Positions 54,212 to 62,133 of a DNA stretch of 64,000 nucleotides are shown here, in pieces; the first letter of the stretch is position 1; each line of letters starts with the position of its first letter. The position numbers and the translations under genes are program-made. The notes below the pieces were generated by a model. It had not been told where the DNA came from. It saw nothing but the letters and a program-made list of their open reading frames with translations, and ran no database searches. The stretch comes from DATJPR01 sp963843525 (GTDB lineage Bacteria > Bacteroidota > Ignavibacteria > UBA10030 > UBA6906). Location: NCBI GenBank assembly GCA_963843525.1, contig CAWJKM010000005.1:434001-498000 (forward strand), read 5' to 3'.

Positions 54212-55942
54212 TTAGTTCCACGGTGGACTACCAGCGCTCACTTGTTGGAGGAACCCGTACGCTGTCACACCATAAGTGCTGATCGGCTCGGCCCGCCACT
54301 CTCCCCCACTGTGCGGGTCTCTTGGACTGTAGTCATACCAGCGGTAGTAGTGGCCTCCATTGTATAGTTGGAAGCTCTCGTAGGTTTGCTGATCCGCAGT
54401 CAGATCTGTGGCTTCCAAATGCTTTATCTTGTCAAACCCACCGGTCCGTACATGGTTGCCGTATCCCGCCGCAATTGATCGGCACGAACTGAATTTTGTC
54501 ACCCCCGCAGCCCTGTTGGCGATCCAATTCCAAAACTGCTCTGGAATTGCGACCGGATCGATTTGCGCCACGCCGTAGCCAGCGCTATTAGTGTAAAGCG
54601 GAGTACTATCACTCCTCACTCTGGGGACATTGATAGCAAAGTGATGGAATGTGAACCAACTCTCAATGTAGAGAATTACCTGCATAGTGTCGCTGATTCC
54701 GCCCCTCATTGTTGCGGGGGGTGGGTTCAATCCGAGGATTCGATATGATCCAACTCGCTGTTTGCTGACGGTTTTGCCTCTACATGTAGCGGCAAGCGTC
54801 AAGGTATCAATCCATCCTCCTCGTACTTTGCCCCCCCACGGTATCTGCCACATGCAGGAGTCTGAAGATGCAATTATTGATTGGGAGAACGCATCAACAA
54901 GAGAATCGGTTTGTGGATTACCATAGCGTCCTCTTTTCGCATTGTAGAACCGTGTCCAATGATCCCACCGAAGAGCAAATCGCCACTTGTATTCGACGGG
55001 AGAACTTCCCCGGCCTTTTAACCTTGCTCTCGCGGTTATCACGGGCATTGCCGGATCCGTACTTATAGTCTTGGTCGCTATGATTCCTGCCTCCGGATCA
55101 ATTATCTCCACGGAAATTGTGTCGACTATTGCAAGGCTACCTGTTCCAGTTCTTGAAGTATCAGATGACTGTGTTACCCGGACCGTTCCTACTCTCAACG
55201 AATCGCCATCTCGCCTCTCGCCGTTTGCAACGAAATGAAGCCTTCCGGCTTTGGCATCGTCGTATGAAATTCCCGAGAGGGGCGACTGTTCAGGATTCCC
55301 GGAGGGATCCAGGAACACTCCGAATTGAGTACTGTCTATTGAGATCGTGAGTTGCGTGCTACCTTCCAATTCCACTTCCTGGTTTCCATGATCGACTGCA
55401 GTCACAAGGATCTTGGCTGTATCCCCATAAGCAATTGTGTCTGGTTGAACCTCGACTCTAAAGTGGTCGAAGTCTGTCCCTGGTATTATCCAGGCAGAGG
55501 AATACCAGAATCCATAGTGGAACTTTCCCCAGCCTATATAGTAGGACACGGAATCCGGATAGTACACTGTCTGGCCTGTTCCCGGATTGTCGATCAAAAT
55601 CATCGCTACTGCCGTTCCCGAACGCCAGTTGCCCGGCAGTGTATCCAACGGATTTGAATTGCAGATCACTGCTGGAGCGGGTTGCAGGACTACTATCTCT
55701 GCGATGTTGCACGGCTCAAGTGATGCTTGCCCGCCGTCAACAACAATCCTCCCGGCAGCCGGAGTGCACCAGACTGCACCGGTGTCTTCACTGACAAGAT
55801 AAGCTCTCTTCTGAACACCGGGGTGAATGCTCACGCGTTCTTTGATCACAACCTGGGCGGACATAGGATGGCAACACACAACGAGAAGGAAGAAAAGAAT
55901 GGTCAACGGGATGACGCGAAAGGTGCGCGCAGGGATGTTCAT
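54212..55942 (-). CDS. Secreted protein of unknown function with a lysozyme-like C-terminus
   Basis: A 576-residue exported protein, first gene of the secreted operon. After a signal peptide (VIPLTILFFLLVVCCHPMSA) come beta-rich repeats (about 140-300, including VEVQPDTIAYGDTAKILVTA, a bacterial Ig-like pattern). The C-terminal 130 residues contain NSAGYGVAQIDPVAIPEQFW followed by NWIANRAAGV, which resembles the G-x-x-Q-I ... W-N-W-x-x-N-x-x-x-G pattern of transglycosylase/lysozyme-fold proteins. The ATG at 55942 is preferred over a GTG two codons upstream because GGAG is 5 nt before it. No family assignment is secure. Confidence 0.7.
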   Translation of the reverse strand: MNIPARTFRVIPLTILFFLLVVCCHPMSAQVVIKERVSIHPGVQKRAYLVSEDTGAVWCTPAAGRIVVDGGQASLEPCNIAEIVVLQPAPAVICNSNPLDTLPGNWRSGTAVAMILIDNPGTGQTVYYPDSVSYYIGWGKFHYGFWYSSAWIIPGTDFDHFRVEVQPDTIAYGDTAKILVTAVDHGNQEVELEGSTQLTISIDSTQFGVFLDPSGNPEQSPLSGISYDDAKAGRLHFVANGERRDGDSLRVGTVRVTQSSDTSRTGTGSLAIVDTISVEIIDPEAGIIATKTISTDPAMPVITARARLKGRGSSPVEYKWRFALRWDHWTRFYNAKRGRYGNPQTDSLVDAFSQSIIASSDSCMWQIPWGGKVRGGWIDTLTLAATCRGKTVSKQRVGSYRILGLNPPPATMRGGISDTMQVILYIESWFTFHHFAINVPRVRSDSTPLYTNSAGYGVAQIDPVAIPEQFWNWIANRAAGVTKFSSCRSIAAGYGNHVRTGGFDKIKHLEATDLTADQQTYESFQLYNGGHYYRWYDYSPRDPHSGGEWRAEPISTYGVTAYGFLQQVSAGSPPWN

Positions 55943-56042
55943 GCCCACTCCGGGATGAATGCTGATTGTCCGTGGAATACTAATCCGCCGCCTCCACCTA
56001 CTTTGCCGTCAGCGAACCCAATCAAGCATTCCTTCCCTGCGC

Positions 56043-56084
56043 CGAAACGACAAAAGCCTTTCCATCAGGACGACGAAAAGGCTT
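56043..56084 (-). terminator. Terminator-like hairpin in the leader of the secreted operon
   Basis: On the minus strand AAGCCTTTTC and GGAAAGGCTT pair along 10 bp (one T-G wobble) around an 11-nt loop, followed by a T-rich tail (TTTGTCGTTT). It lies downstream of both the methyltransferase/MTHFR gene (stop at 56187) and the promoter at 56114-56142. It may therefore end read-through from the former and attenuate transcription of the latter. Confidence 0.6.
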
Positions 56085-56113
56085 CTCTGTCAAAGGACGG
56101 AACAACTGAATCC

Positions 56114-56142
56114 AATATAGTCTTTTGATTACGAGTTGTCAA
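56114..56142 (-). promoter_or_regulatory. Near-consensus promoter of the secreted-protein operon
   Basis: Minus-strand TTGACA (56142-56137) and TATATT (56119-56114, then GG) with exactly 17 bp between. Start near 56107, giving a leader of about 165 nt that contains the hairpin at 56043-56084 and a possible six-codon ORF (MLDWVR) before the coding start at 55942. Confidence 0.7.
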
Positions 56143-56186
56143 CAACAATCAGCGAAATTATGATTTCATAACACTCCTATGATTGT

Positions 56187-58145
56187 TCATGAGACCCTGC
56201 GGAGCAGTGCAAACTCGTTCAACATCTCACGACACCGAGCGCTGCTTTCCCATATCAGACTGTCCCCTGTCCCGTCCCCTGTTCCCTGTTCCCTATTCTC
56301 CCCGTTCTCTTTCCCCTCCAAAATCATCAGCACCCCATCGATCCGCCCCATCGGCGCAGAGAGTTGGACGCCGGCGACGTAGTTCCTGACATGTTCAAAC
56401 GTCTCACGAGCGATCGCCACTCCTTCTGCGAAGCCTTCCTCTTTTGTGGTTGTCTTCCGCATCCGTTCCAGGATGTCGTCAGGGACATGCGCACCCGGAA
56501 CCTCGTTGTTCATAAACTCCGCGTTCCGGAACGACACGAGAGGCCAGATCCCGCAGATGATCGGCAACTGAATGTGTTCGATCCTCTTCAGGAACGACTC
56601 AAGAATTGCCACATCAAACACCGGCTGCGTGATCATGTATTCCGCTCCCGCCTCGATCTTCCAATCAAGACGCCGCAATTCCTCGTCAAGATTGATCGCG
56701 CCGGGATTCACGCCGACGGAAACGCTGAATGCCGTCGGTTCCCCGATGGCGTTGCCGGCCAGATCGAGACCGTGATTCAACCTGTTGATGAGGTTTGTCA
56801 GTCCAATCGCGTCAACGTCAAACACCGCCTTTGCATCGGGATACGTGCCGAGTTTGGGCGGGTCACCGGTGATCGCAAGAACGTTCCGTATCCCCAGTGC
56901 CCACGCACCCAGAAGATCGGATTGCATCCCGATAACGTTTCGATCGCGGCACGCAAAGTGCAGGACGGGCTCGATCCCGACCTCCCGTTGTATTAAGGCT
57001 GCCATCGCCAGGGCTGACATCCGCGCCGAGGCCCGGGGACCGTCCGGAATATTAATGGCATCGATGCCGAAATGGTGAAGCCGCCTTGCCTTCTGGATCT
57101 CCTTCGCCGGAGAGACGCCCCGCGGAGACACCAATTCGACAAGCTTCACAAACTCTCCCCGGGCGAGTCTGTTCGCCAGCCGGGACTTTTCTTTCAACTC
57201 CACAACGGTGACTGCTTCCGGAGCTTCAACCTTGAGATTAATTTGAGCGGAGTCCATCCGCTTCGCCGGCTGGAGGGCCGACACCGCCCGGCGGATCGCG
57301 CGAATATGATCCGGGTTCGTGCCGCAACATCCTCCGACAATCATCGCGCCGGTCAGAATGAACCGCTTGGCATATTCCGCAAGATACTCGGGAGACATAA
57401 GATACAGGTTCCTCCCGCCGACGTTCTGCGGTAGCCCTGCATTCGGCTGGACGGAAATCGGGAGCGTGGTGATGGCCTTGAGCCGTTCCAGCGCGTCCAG
57501 CATCGACTTGGGGCCGACGGAGCAATTCATCCCTATGACGTCGACGCCGAGCGGGGCAATTTCTTTCACGAACGCTTCCAGATCGGCTCCACTGAGGAGC
57601 TTTGCATCATCGTTGACGGTCACCTGTGCGATGACCGGAAACGCCGGGTCAACCTCTTTCACCGCTCGTATCGCTTGTGCCAACTCGGGAATGTGGGAGA
57701 ATGTTTCCAGGACAATCAGATCGGCCCCGCCGTCAATCAGACCACGCGCCTGCTCCTTGAACACCTCTTTCGCTTCATCATACGACAGTTTGGAGAGTGG
57801 TTCGAGCTGAACGCCGAGAGGACCCATCGAACCTGCAACGAGGGCTTGTTCCTTCGCCGCCGCTTTTGCGAGTTCGGCGCCCTTCCGGTTGATTTCGTAC
57901 ACCTTTTTTTCCAACCCGTGCGGGGCCAGGCGGAACTTGTTCGCTCCGAACGTGTTGGTCTCGATGACATCCGCACCCGCCGCCACGTAATCCCGGTGCA
58001 CCGACGAAACCAGATCAGGGCTCGTCAGATTGAGTTCATCAAAGCACGTGTTGATGAAAATCCCCTTTTCATACAAATACGTCCCCACCCCACCGTCAAA
58101 CACCACAATCTCGTTATTTGCCAGCCGCTCTCGCAGGCTTTTCAT
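56187..58145 (-). CDS. Bifunctional homocysteine S-methyltransferase / methylenetetrahydrofolate reductase
   Basis: A 652-residue fusion like B. subtilis YitJ, linking folate reduction to methionine synthesis. Residues about 1-300 form the homocysteine methyltransferase barrel with FDGGVGTYLYEKG, ADVIETNTFGANKFRL, zinc ligand Cys in GMNCSVGP and the pair in VGGCCGTNPDHIRAI. Residues about 330-620 form the MTHFR barrel (VELVSPRGVSPAKEIQKARR, NVLAITGDPP, EAGAEYMITQPVFDV). ATG 58145 has GGAGAG upstream. The last 35 or so residues (from about KENGENREQG) are encoded by a heptamer repeat and look like a read-through extension. Confidence 0.93.
   Translation of the reverse strand: MKSLRERLANNEIVVFDGGVGTYLYEKGIFINTCFDELNLTSPDLVSSVHRDYVAAGADVIETNTFGANKFRLAPHGLEKKVYEINRKGAELAKAAAKEQALVAGSMGPLGVQLEPLSKLSYDEAKEVFKEQARGLIDGGADLIVLETFSHIPELAQAIRAVKEVDPAFPVIAQVTVNDDAKLLSGADLEAFVKEIAPLGVDVIGMNCSVGPKSMLDALERLKAITTLPISVQPNAGLPQNVGGRNLYLMSPEYLAEYAKRFILTGAMIVGGCCGTNPDHIRAIRRAVSALQPAKRMDSAQINLKVEAPEAVTVVELKEKSRLANRLARGEFVKLVELVSPRGVSPAKEIQKARRLHHFGIDAINIPDGPRASARMSALAMAALIQREVGIEPVLHFACRDRNVIGMQSDLLGAWALGIRNVLAITGDPPKLGTYPDAKAVFDVDAIGLTNLINRLNHGLDLAGNAIGEPTAFSVSVGVNPGAINLDEELRRLDWKIEAGAEYMITQPVFDVAILESFLKRIEHIQLPIICGIWPLVSFRNAEFMNNEVPGAHVPDDILERMRKTTTKEEGFAEGVAIARETFEHVRNYVAGVQLSAPMGRIDGVLMILEGKENGENREQGTGDGTGDSLIWESSARCREMLNEFALLRRVS
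56258..56312 (-). repeat. Short tandem heptamer repeat inside the 3' end of the MTHFR fusion gene
   Basis: On the plus strand the sequence runs TGTCCCC TGTCCCG, then TGTTCCC TGTTCCC TATTCTC CCCGTTC, with a consensus near TGTYCCC and one register slip. It is translated on the minus strand as the low-complexity ENREQGTGDGTGDS tail of the protein. Confidence 0.65.
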
Positions 58146-58181
58146 ACTTTTTCTCTCCATACTGTCCGGTGACTGAAAAGT

Positions 58182-58210
58182 AGTATAATGAATTTTCCAG
58201 TCACGCCCAA
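58182..58210 (-). promoter_or_regulatory. Predicted promoter of the methyltransferase/MTHFR gene
   Basis: Minus-strand TTGGGC (58210-58205) and TATACT (58187-58182) with a 17-bp spacer. Start near 58175, about 30 nt before the ATG at 58145. Confidence 0.5.
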
Positions 58211-58224
58211 ACTGGACCGGTTTC

Positions 58225-58253
58225 TTGATTCTCCCTCCCGAAATCTCTACAAT
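58225..58253 (+). promoter_or_regulatory. Predicted promoter of the esterase/ATP-grasp operon
   Basis: TTGATT (58225-58230) and TACAAT (58248-58253) with a 17-bp spacer, divergent from the previous promoter. Start near 58260. This favours the esterase ATG at 58293 and argues against the in-frame ATG at 58188. Confidence 0.55.
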
Positions 58254-58292
58254 AAGCAATACTTTCCTGATCGCAATGACCTCTCTTTGCCG

Positions 58293-59009
58293 ATGAACCG
58301 GGAATACCACCGATGGCACAGCACCGCCCTCAACCGTGAGATGGAAATTCTGGTCTTCGGCCACGCAGGTACCCCTCTCCTGGTGTTCCCCACGTCGAAA
58401 GGCAGGTTCTTCGATTTTGAAGACCGCGGGATGATCGGCGCAATCTCCAATCCGATAACCGCGGGACGGATACAGGTCTATTGCGTCGACAGCGTGGATG
58501 CGGAAAGCTGGTACAACTCTTCCATCGCACCCCGGCAACGGGTGGAACGACAGATGGCGTATGAACGGTACATTCTGAAAGAAGTGCAGCCGTTTATCGC
58601 CGGCAGAAACCGGGCGGAGGGGCTGGCGGTTGCGGGGTGCAGTTTCGGAGGATATCATGCGGTCAACCTTTCGCTCCGCCGGCCGGATATCGTCACTTCC
58701 TGCCTGAGTCTCAGCGGTTCGTTCGATATCAAACAATTCATCCACGGCTATTACGACGAGGACTGCTATTTCCAGAACCCCGTCGATTATCTTCCAAATC
58801 TGACCGACCGGTGGTATCTGGATCGTTACAGATCGCGGCTGCGCCTTGTGCTGGTGACCGGCGAACTTGATATCTGTCTCGATGACAATCTGCAATTCGG
58901 CGAGATCCTTCGCAGCAAGGAGATTCCGCACGTGCTGGATGTATGGGGCGACAAGGCCAATCACGACTGGTCCTGGTGGCAGCGGATGATCGCGAAGTAC
59001 ATTCAATGA
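58293..59009 (+). CDS. Alpha/beta-hydrolase putative esterase
   Basis: A 238-residue esterase D/antigen-85-like hydrolase. It begins MNREYHRWHSTALNREMEIL, then LVFPTSKGRFFDFED. The nucleophile Ser is in VAGCSFGGYHAVNLSL (G-x-S-x-G). The Asp is probably in VTGELDICLDDN and the His in KANHDWSWWQRMI. There is no signal peptide, so it is cytoplasmic. No strong Shine-Dalgarno is visible. The next gene, an ATP-grasp protein, starts 16 bp later, so the two are probably functional partners; the substrate is unknown. Confidence 0.85.
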   Translation: MNREYHRWHSTALNREMEILVFGHAGTPLLVFPTSKGRFFDFEDRGMIGAISNPITAGRIQVYCVDSVDAESWYNSSIAPRQRVERQMAYERYILKEVQPFIAGRNRAEGLAVAGCSFGGYHAVNLSLRRPDIVTSCLSLSGSFDIKQFIHGYYDEDCYFQNPVDYLPNLTDRWYLDRYRSRLRLVLVTGELDICLDDNLQFGEILRSKEIPHVLDVWGDKANHDWSWWQRMIAKYIQ

Positions 59010-59025
59010 CGAGCAGGGAGACAAC

Positions 59026-60021
59026 ATGAAACGCGTAGGCGTCCTCTTCGGCATGGAAAATACATTCCCGCCGGCACTGGTCGATCGCATCAATGCCCTG
59101 GATGCGGGCGTCCACGCCGAACTCCTCAAAGTCGGGGCGACACGGATGGACCTTCCCTCCGGCTACGACGTCATCATCGACCGGATCTCCCATGACATAC
59201 CGTACTACCGCGCCTATTTGAAGAACGCACTCCTTCACGGGGCCACCGTTTTGAATAATCCGTTCTGGTGGAGCGCCGACGACAAATTTTTCAATTATGC
59301 GCTCGCAAGCGCCTTGGGGGTCAGCGTGCCGCGCACCACCCTCCTTCCCTCCAAGATTCACCCGCCGGATACCACGGCACAGTCGATGCGGAACCTCGAG
59401 TACCCGCTCCGGTGGAAGGAGATCTTCAGCTACATCGGCTTCCCGGCCTTTCTCAAGCCTCACAAGGGTGGAGGACGGCAGAGCGTCTACCAGGTGTACA
59501 ACGAAGCGGAATTCTTCGCCGCATATGATAAGACCGGCGATCTCGTGATGACGCTTCAGCAGGCGATTGACTTCGACGATTATGTCCGCTGTTATTGCAT
59601 TGGCCAGGAAAAAGTGCGTGTCATGCGGTATGACCCCCGCCAACCTTTCGAGCGGCGGTTTGTTCTCGACGCGCCTCCCCTGGACGAGGCGCTGCAGGAT
59701 CGTATCGTCAAGGACTGCCTCCTGCTCAATCGGGCGCTGGGATATGACATGAACGCGGTCGAGTTTGCCATCCGCGACGGGATACCATTTGCGATCGATT
59801 TCTTGAATCCCGCGCCGGATGCGGATTACTATTCCGTCGGAGCGGAGAATTTCGCCTGGATTGTGGACGCGGTCGCCGGGATGGCGGTGAAGCGTGCAAA
59901 CAGTCCCGCCCGGAAGAAGAAGGACTACCGGTGGTCGGCGTTCCTTTCCGCGGGGCCGTCTTCGGCCGCACCGGCAAAGAAACGCACAATAAAACCAGCA
60001 CCCCGACGAAAACCTTCATGA
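59026..60021 (+). CDS. ATP-grasp domain protein (RimK-like)
   Basis: A 331-residue ATP-grasp ligase-like protein. An N-terminal pre-ATP-grasp region (VGVLFGMENTFPPALVDRIN) is followed by NPFWWSADDKFFNYALASAL (the DKxxxxxxxxxxGvxxPxT pattern with GVSVPRTTLL). Next come FPAFLKPHKGGGRQSVYQV, the ATP-binding Lys and Gly-rich loop, and metal-binding VEFAIRDGIPFAIDFLNPAP. A basic low-complexity tail ends the protein (SAAPAKKRTIKPAPRRKPS). Family members join a carboxylate to an amine; the substrates here are not known. It follows the esterase gene by 16 bp. Confidence 0.85.
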   Translation: MKRVGVLFGMENTFPPALVDRINALDAGVHAELLKVGATRMDLPSGYDVIIDRISHDIPYYRAYLKNALLHGATVLNNPFWWSADDKFFNYALASALGVSVPRTTLLPSKIHPPDTTAQSMRNLEYPLRWKEIFSYIGFPAFLKPHKGGGRQSVYQVYNEAEFFAAYDKTGDLVMTLQQAIDFDDYVRCYCIGQEKVRVMRYDPRQPFERRFVLDAPPLDEALQDRIVKDCLLLNRALGYDMNAVEFAIRDGIPFAIDFLNPAPDADYYSVGAENFAWIVDAVAGMAVKRANSPARKKKDYRWSAFLSAGPSSAAPAKKRTIKPAPRRKPS

Positions 60022-60105
60022 GCGAACGTCCGGCCTTCACCCCTGGTGTTGAGAGGGTGGATGGTTCGGTGGGGTTCTGGCCATTCACCTGAGATCGCTA
60101 TCGAT

Positions 60106-60954
60106 ATGAATACTGTCAAGCCGGGTTTCCTGGTGAGTATCTCCTTGCTCTCCTTGCTGAGTACAACCCCTGCTTCAGCGGTGGGCCGCCCGGAAGGCGG
60201 ACCGGATTCCGCGCACGCCGTCCAGTGGTTCCCGGAGAATCCTCTCTTTCCCAGGCTTGTCGCGGACGGAACCGGCGAGCAAATGTCGGTGAGCAAGGAC
60301 CTTGATTCGAAACGCATTGTGGGAAGCATTGGCGGTCTCCAGCGGTTGGTCGAAGTGCGGATAGGCGGCCTCCCTGTGCAATTCGGCGTGGGGGCGACGG
60401 TGTATGGCAATTTCATTCGTGAGCCGGATGTTCTGGACGCGCTGACCGTGGATTTCTTCGTCGACTTTCCGATCGATATCCGTCTTTCCGATAACATCTC
60501 CTTGCGGACAGGGTGGGGCCACTATAGTGCGCATCTTGCAGACGATGGCATTGAGGTCCTCGGAAAACATTCCATCAATTATGCCAAGGACTATATACCA
60601 CTCTTCGCGTCATACGCGCTTCCCGTAATCGGCGGATTTGTGTACGGCGGGGCGAGGATCGACTATTTTACGATCCCCGAACGAAACGGCCATTTCGTCC
60701 TGGAAGGGGGTGCGGAGTTTGGGAATTATCCTATCGGCGGCGGATTCATTGCGTATGGTGCCATCGATATCAAGAGCCGGCAGGAGGTTGCTTGGGGAAC
60801 CACCCAGAGCTATCAGCTGGGCTTGCGTACTCTTGTTTCCCGCTCTCACGCGGTTCGTTTCGCGTATACGTATCGCACCGGAGCGGACGAACGCGGTCAA
60901 TTCTATTCACAACATCTTACTTCAAGCCTCGTAGGAGTATTCCTTGATTTCTAA
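60106..60954 (+). CDS. Probable outer-membrane protein, DUF1207-like
   Basis: A 282-residue exported protein. The signal peptide is MNTVKPGFLVSISLLSLLST. The mature part starts with WFPENPLFPRLVADGTGEQM, which resembles the start of DUF1207 proteins, and continues as alternating strands rich in Gly and aromatic residues (WGHYSAHLADDGIEVL, GGFIAYGAIDIKSRQ), ending VGVFLDF with a C-terminal Phe typical of outer-membrane barrels. The ATG 60106 is chosen so that the signal peptide is intact. It overlaps the next gene by 11 nt. Confidence 0.75.
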   Translation: MNTVKPGFLVSISLLSLLSTTPASAVGRPEGGPDSAHAVQWFPENPLFPRLVADGTGEQMSVSKDLDSKRIVGSIGGLQRLVEVRIGGLPVQFGVGATVYGNFIREPDVLDALTVDFFVDFPIDIRLSDNISLRTGWGHYSAHLADDGIEVLGKHSINYAKDYIPLFASYALPVIGGFVYGGARIDYFTIPERNGHFVLEGGAEFGNYPIGGGFIAYGAIDIKSRQEVAWGTTQSYQLGLRTLVSRSHAVRFAYTYRTGADERGQFYSQHLTSSLVGVFLDF

Positions 60955-61834
60955 CCATCGGTACCTCGTTTCCCCTGGTACGCTCACTGTTCTGACTCTT
61001 CTCCTTTTCCACTCTTCCGGTCTCCTTGCCAACACGGCTGTTCAGGACACCATCAACTCGGATTCGACGAGGGCATTTGTGGATCACACCTTCTGGTCGC
61101 GCTACAATGTGGCCCGGATGGGCGCGGTCGGCATCGCCGGCGGAACGATGGTGTATTCGGCCGGCGTGTGGTGGGTGAACGATTATCGGCCCTTCCATTT
61201 CTGGAACGCTCCCTGGTTTGGTCAGCTTGGAGTGGATAAGATCGGCCATCTGTATACCGCCTATGCGCTCTACACCTCCCTCCATGAGACGTTGTTGTGG
61301 GGAGGGCATGATCCGGACGAAGCGTTCTGGTGGTCGGCCGGGGTGGCGGCGTTTCACGGATTGATGGTCGAGGTGGGCGACGGGTTCAGCGAGTATGGAT
61401 TTGATTACCGGGACGTCACGTTCAATTACCTCGGGGTGACATACGGGATCCTGCAGACGAAAATCCCATTCCTGAAGAACTTCAATATCAAGTGGAGCCT
61501 TTATTATCCGATGAAGCACCACTCATTCAAGATCAATGACCTGTATGTGTACCACATTTACTGGATGTCCGCCAACGTGAAGAATCTTCTCCCCGACGCG
61601 GCAAAGCCGTACTGGCCTTCATTTCTGCAGATCGCGTTCGGCCTCGGCGCCGAAGACAATCTGACAACGAGGACATACAATCTCAGTTTTGATTACAATC
61701 TCGAAGCGATTCCCCTGGATGGGAGAGACGTGAATCTTTTCAAAAGACTCCTCAATCTCTTTCACCTGCCGGCTCCGGGGGTAAAGTTCGCTCCCGGTCA
61801 TGCACCAGAATACCGGCTCTTTCTCCTCCATTGA
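60944..61834 (+). CDS. DUF2279-like envelope protein (TTG start)
   Basis: A 296-residue probable outer-membrane or periplasmic protein. The start is a TTG at 60944, supported by AGGAG six nt upstream inside the end of the previous gene. A signal sequence (TVLTLLLFHSSGLLANT) is followed by the DUF2279/YfiM-type segment VDKIGHLYTAYALYTSLHET, then FWWSAGVAAFHGLMVEVGDG with EYGFDYRDVTFNYLG, giving conserved His, Asp and Glu residues. Its function is unknown. The overlap with the preceding gene suggests translational coupling and a shared envelope role. Confidence 0.78.
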   Translation: MISNHRYLVSPGTLTVLTLLLFHSSGLLANTAVQDTINSDSTRAFVDHTFWSRYNVARMGAVGIAGGTMVYSAGVWWVNDYRPFHFWNAPWFGQLGVDKIGHLYTAYALYTSLHETLLWGGHDPDEAFWWSAGVAAFHGLMVEVGDGFSEYGFDYRDVTFNYLGVTYGILQTKIPFLKNFNIKWSLYYPMKHHSFKINDLYVYHIYWMSANVKNLLPDAAKPYWPSFLQIAFGLGAEDNLTTRTYNLSFDYNLEAIPLDGRDVNLFKRLLNLFHLPAPGVKFAPGHAPEYRLFLLH

Positions 61835-61921
61835 CGAAGGTTCTCTCCTGATCGAATGATTTCTTGGGACTCTGCCGATAGGTGGGGGGACGGCCGCGAC
61901 TGAAACGGCTTTCCCTTGACT

Positions 61922-61949
61922 TTGACTCCCGAATTGAGAAGCTTAAGAT
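61922..61949 (+). promoter_or_regulatory. Possible promoter upstream of the DinB-family gene
   Basis: TTGACT (61922-61927) and TAAGAT (61944-61949) with a 16-bp spacer. The 299-bp gap from 61835 to 62133 holds no convincing coding sequence, only this promoter-like site and the hairpin at 62002-62046. Confidence 0.35.
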
Positions 61950-62001
61950 CTGCAAGACCGTTCTTCGTGATAACTGTTTTCAAGGAGCATGAAGCCCTGG
62001 C

Positions 62002-62046
62002 AAATTGCCTCTCATCGATTCGGAATCACGATGCAGAGGCAATTTT
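62002..62046 (+). terminator. Long hairpin with T-tail between a promoter-like site and the DinB-family gene
   Basis: AAATTGCCTCT (62002-62012) pairs perfectly with AGAGGCAATTT (62035-62045). The loop contains a second complementary pair (CATCG and CGATG), and TTTT closes the 3' side. It could end a short RNA of about 90 nt or attenuate the DinB-family gene. Confidence 0.55.
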
Positions 62047-62133
62047 CGTAGGATGGTTCACCGATTGTTCTCGCACCAACGCGGTCCATGAGGACCAACT
62101 CACATCTCTCACCTACTTCTTGAGGAGGGAATT

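Noticed and set aside
58146..59129. In-frame N-terminal extension of the methyltransferase/MTHFR gene, which would give a 980-residue protein
   Set aside because: The extension is antisense to the esterase gene, has no family similarity, and the methyltransferase begins normally at ATG 58145 with a good ribosome-binding site.
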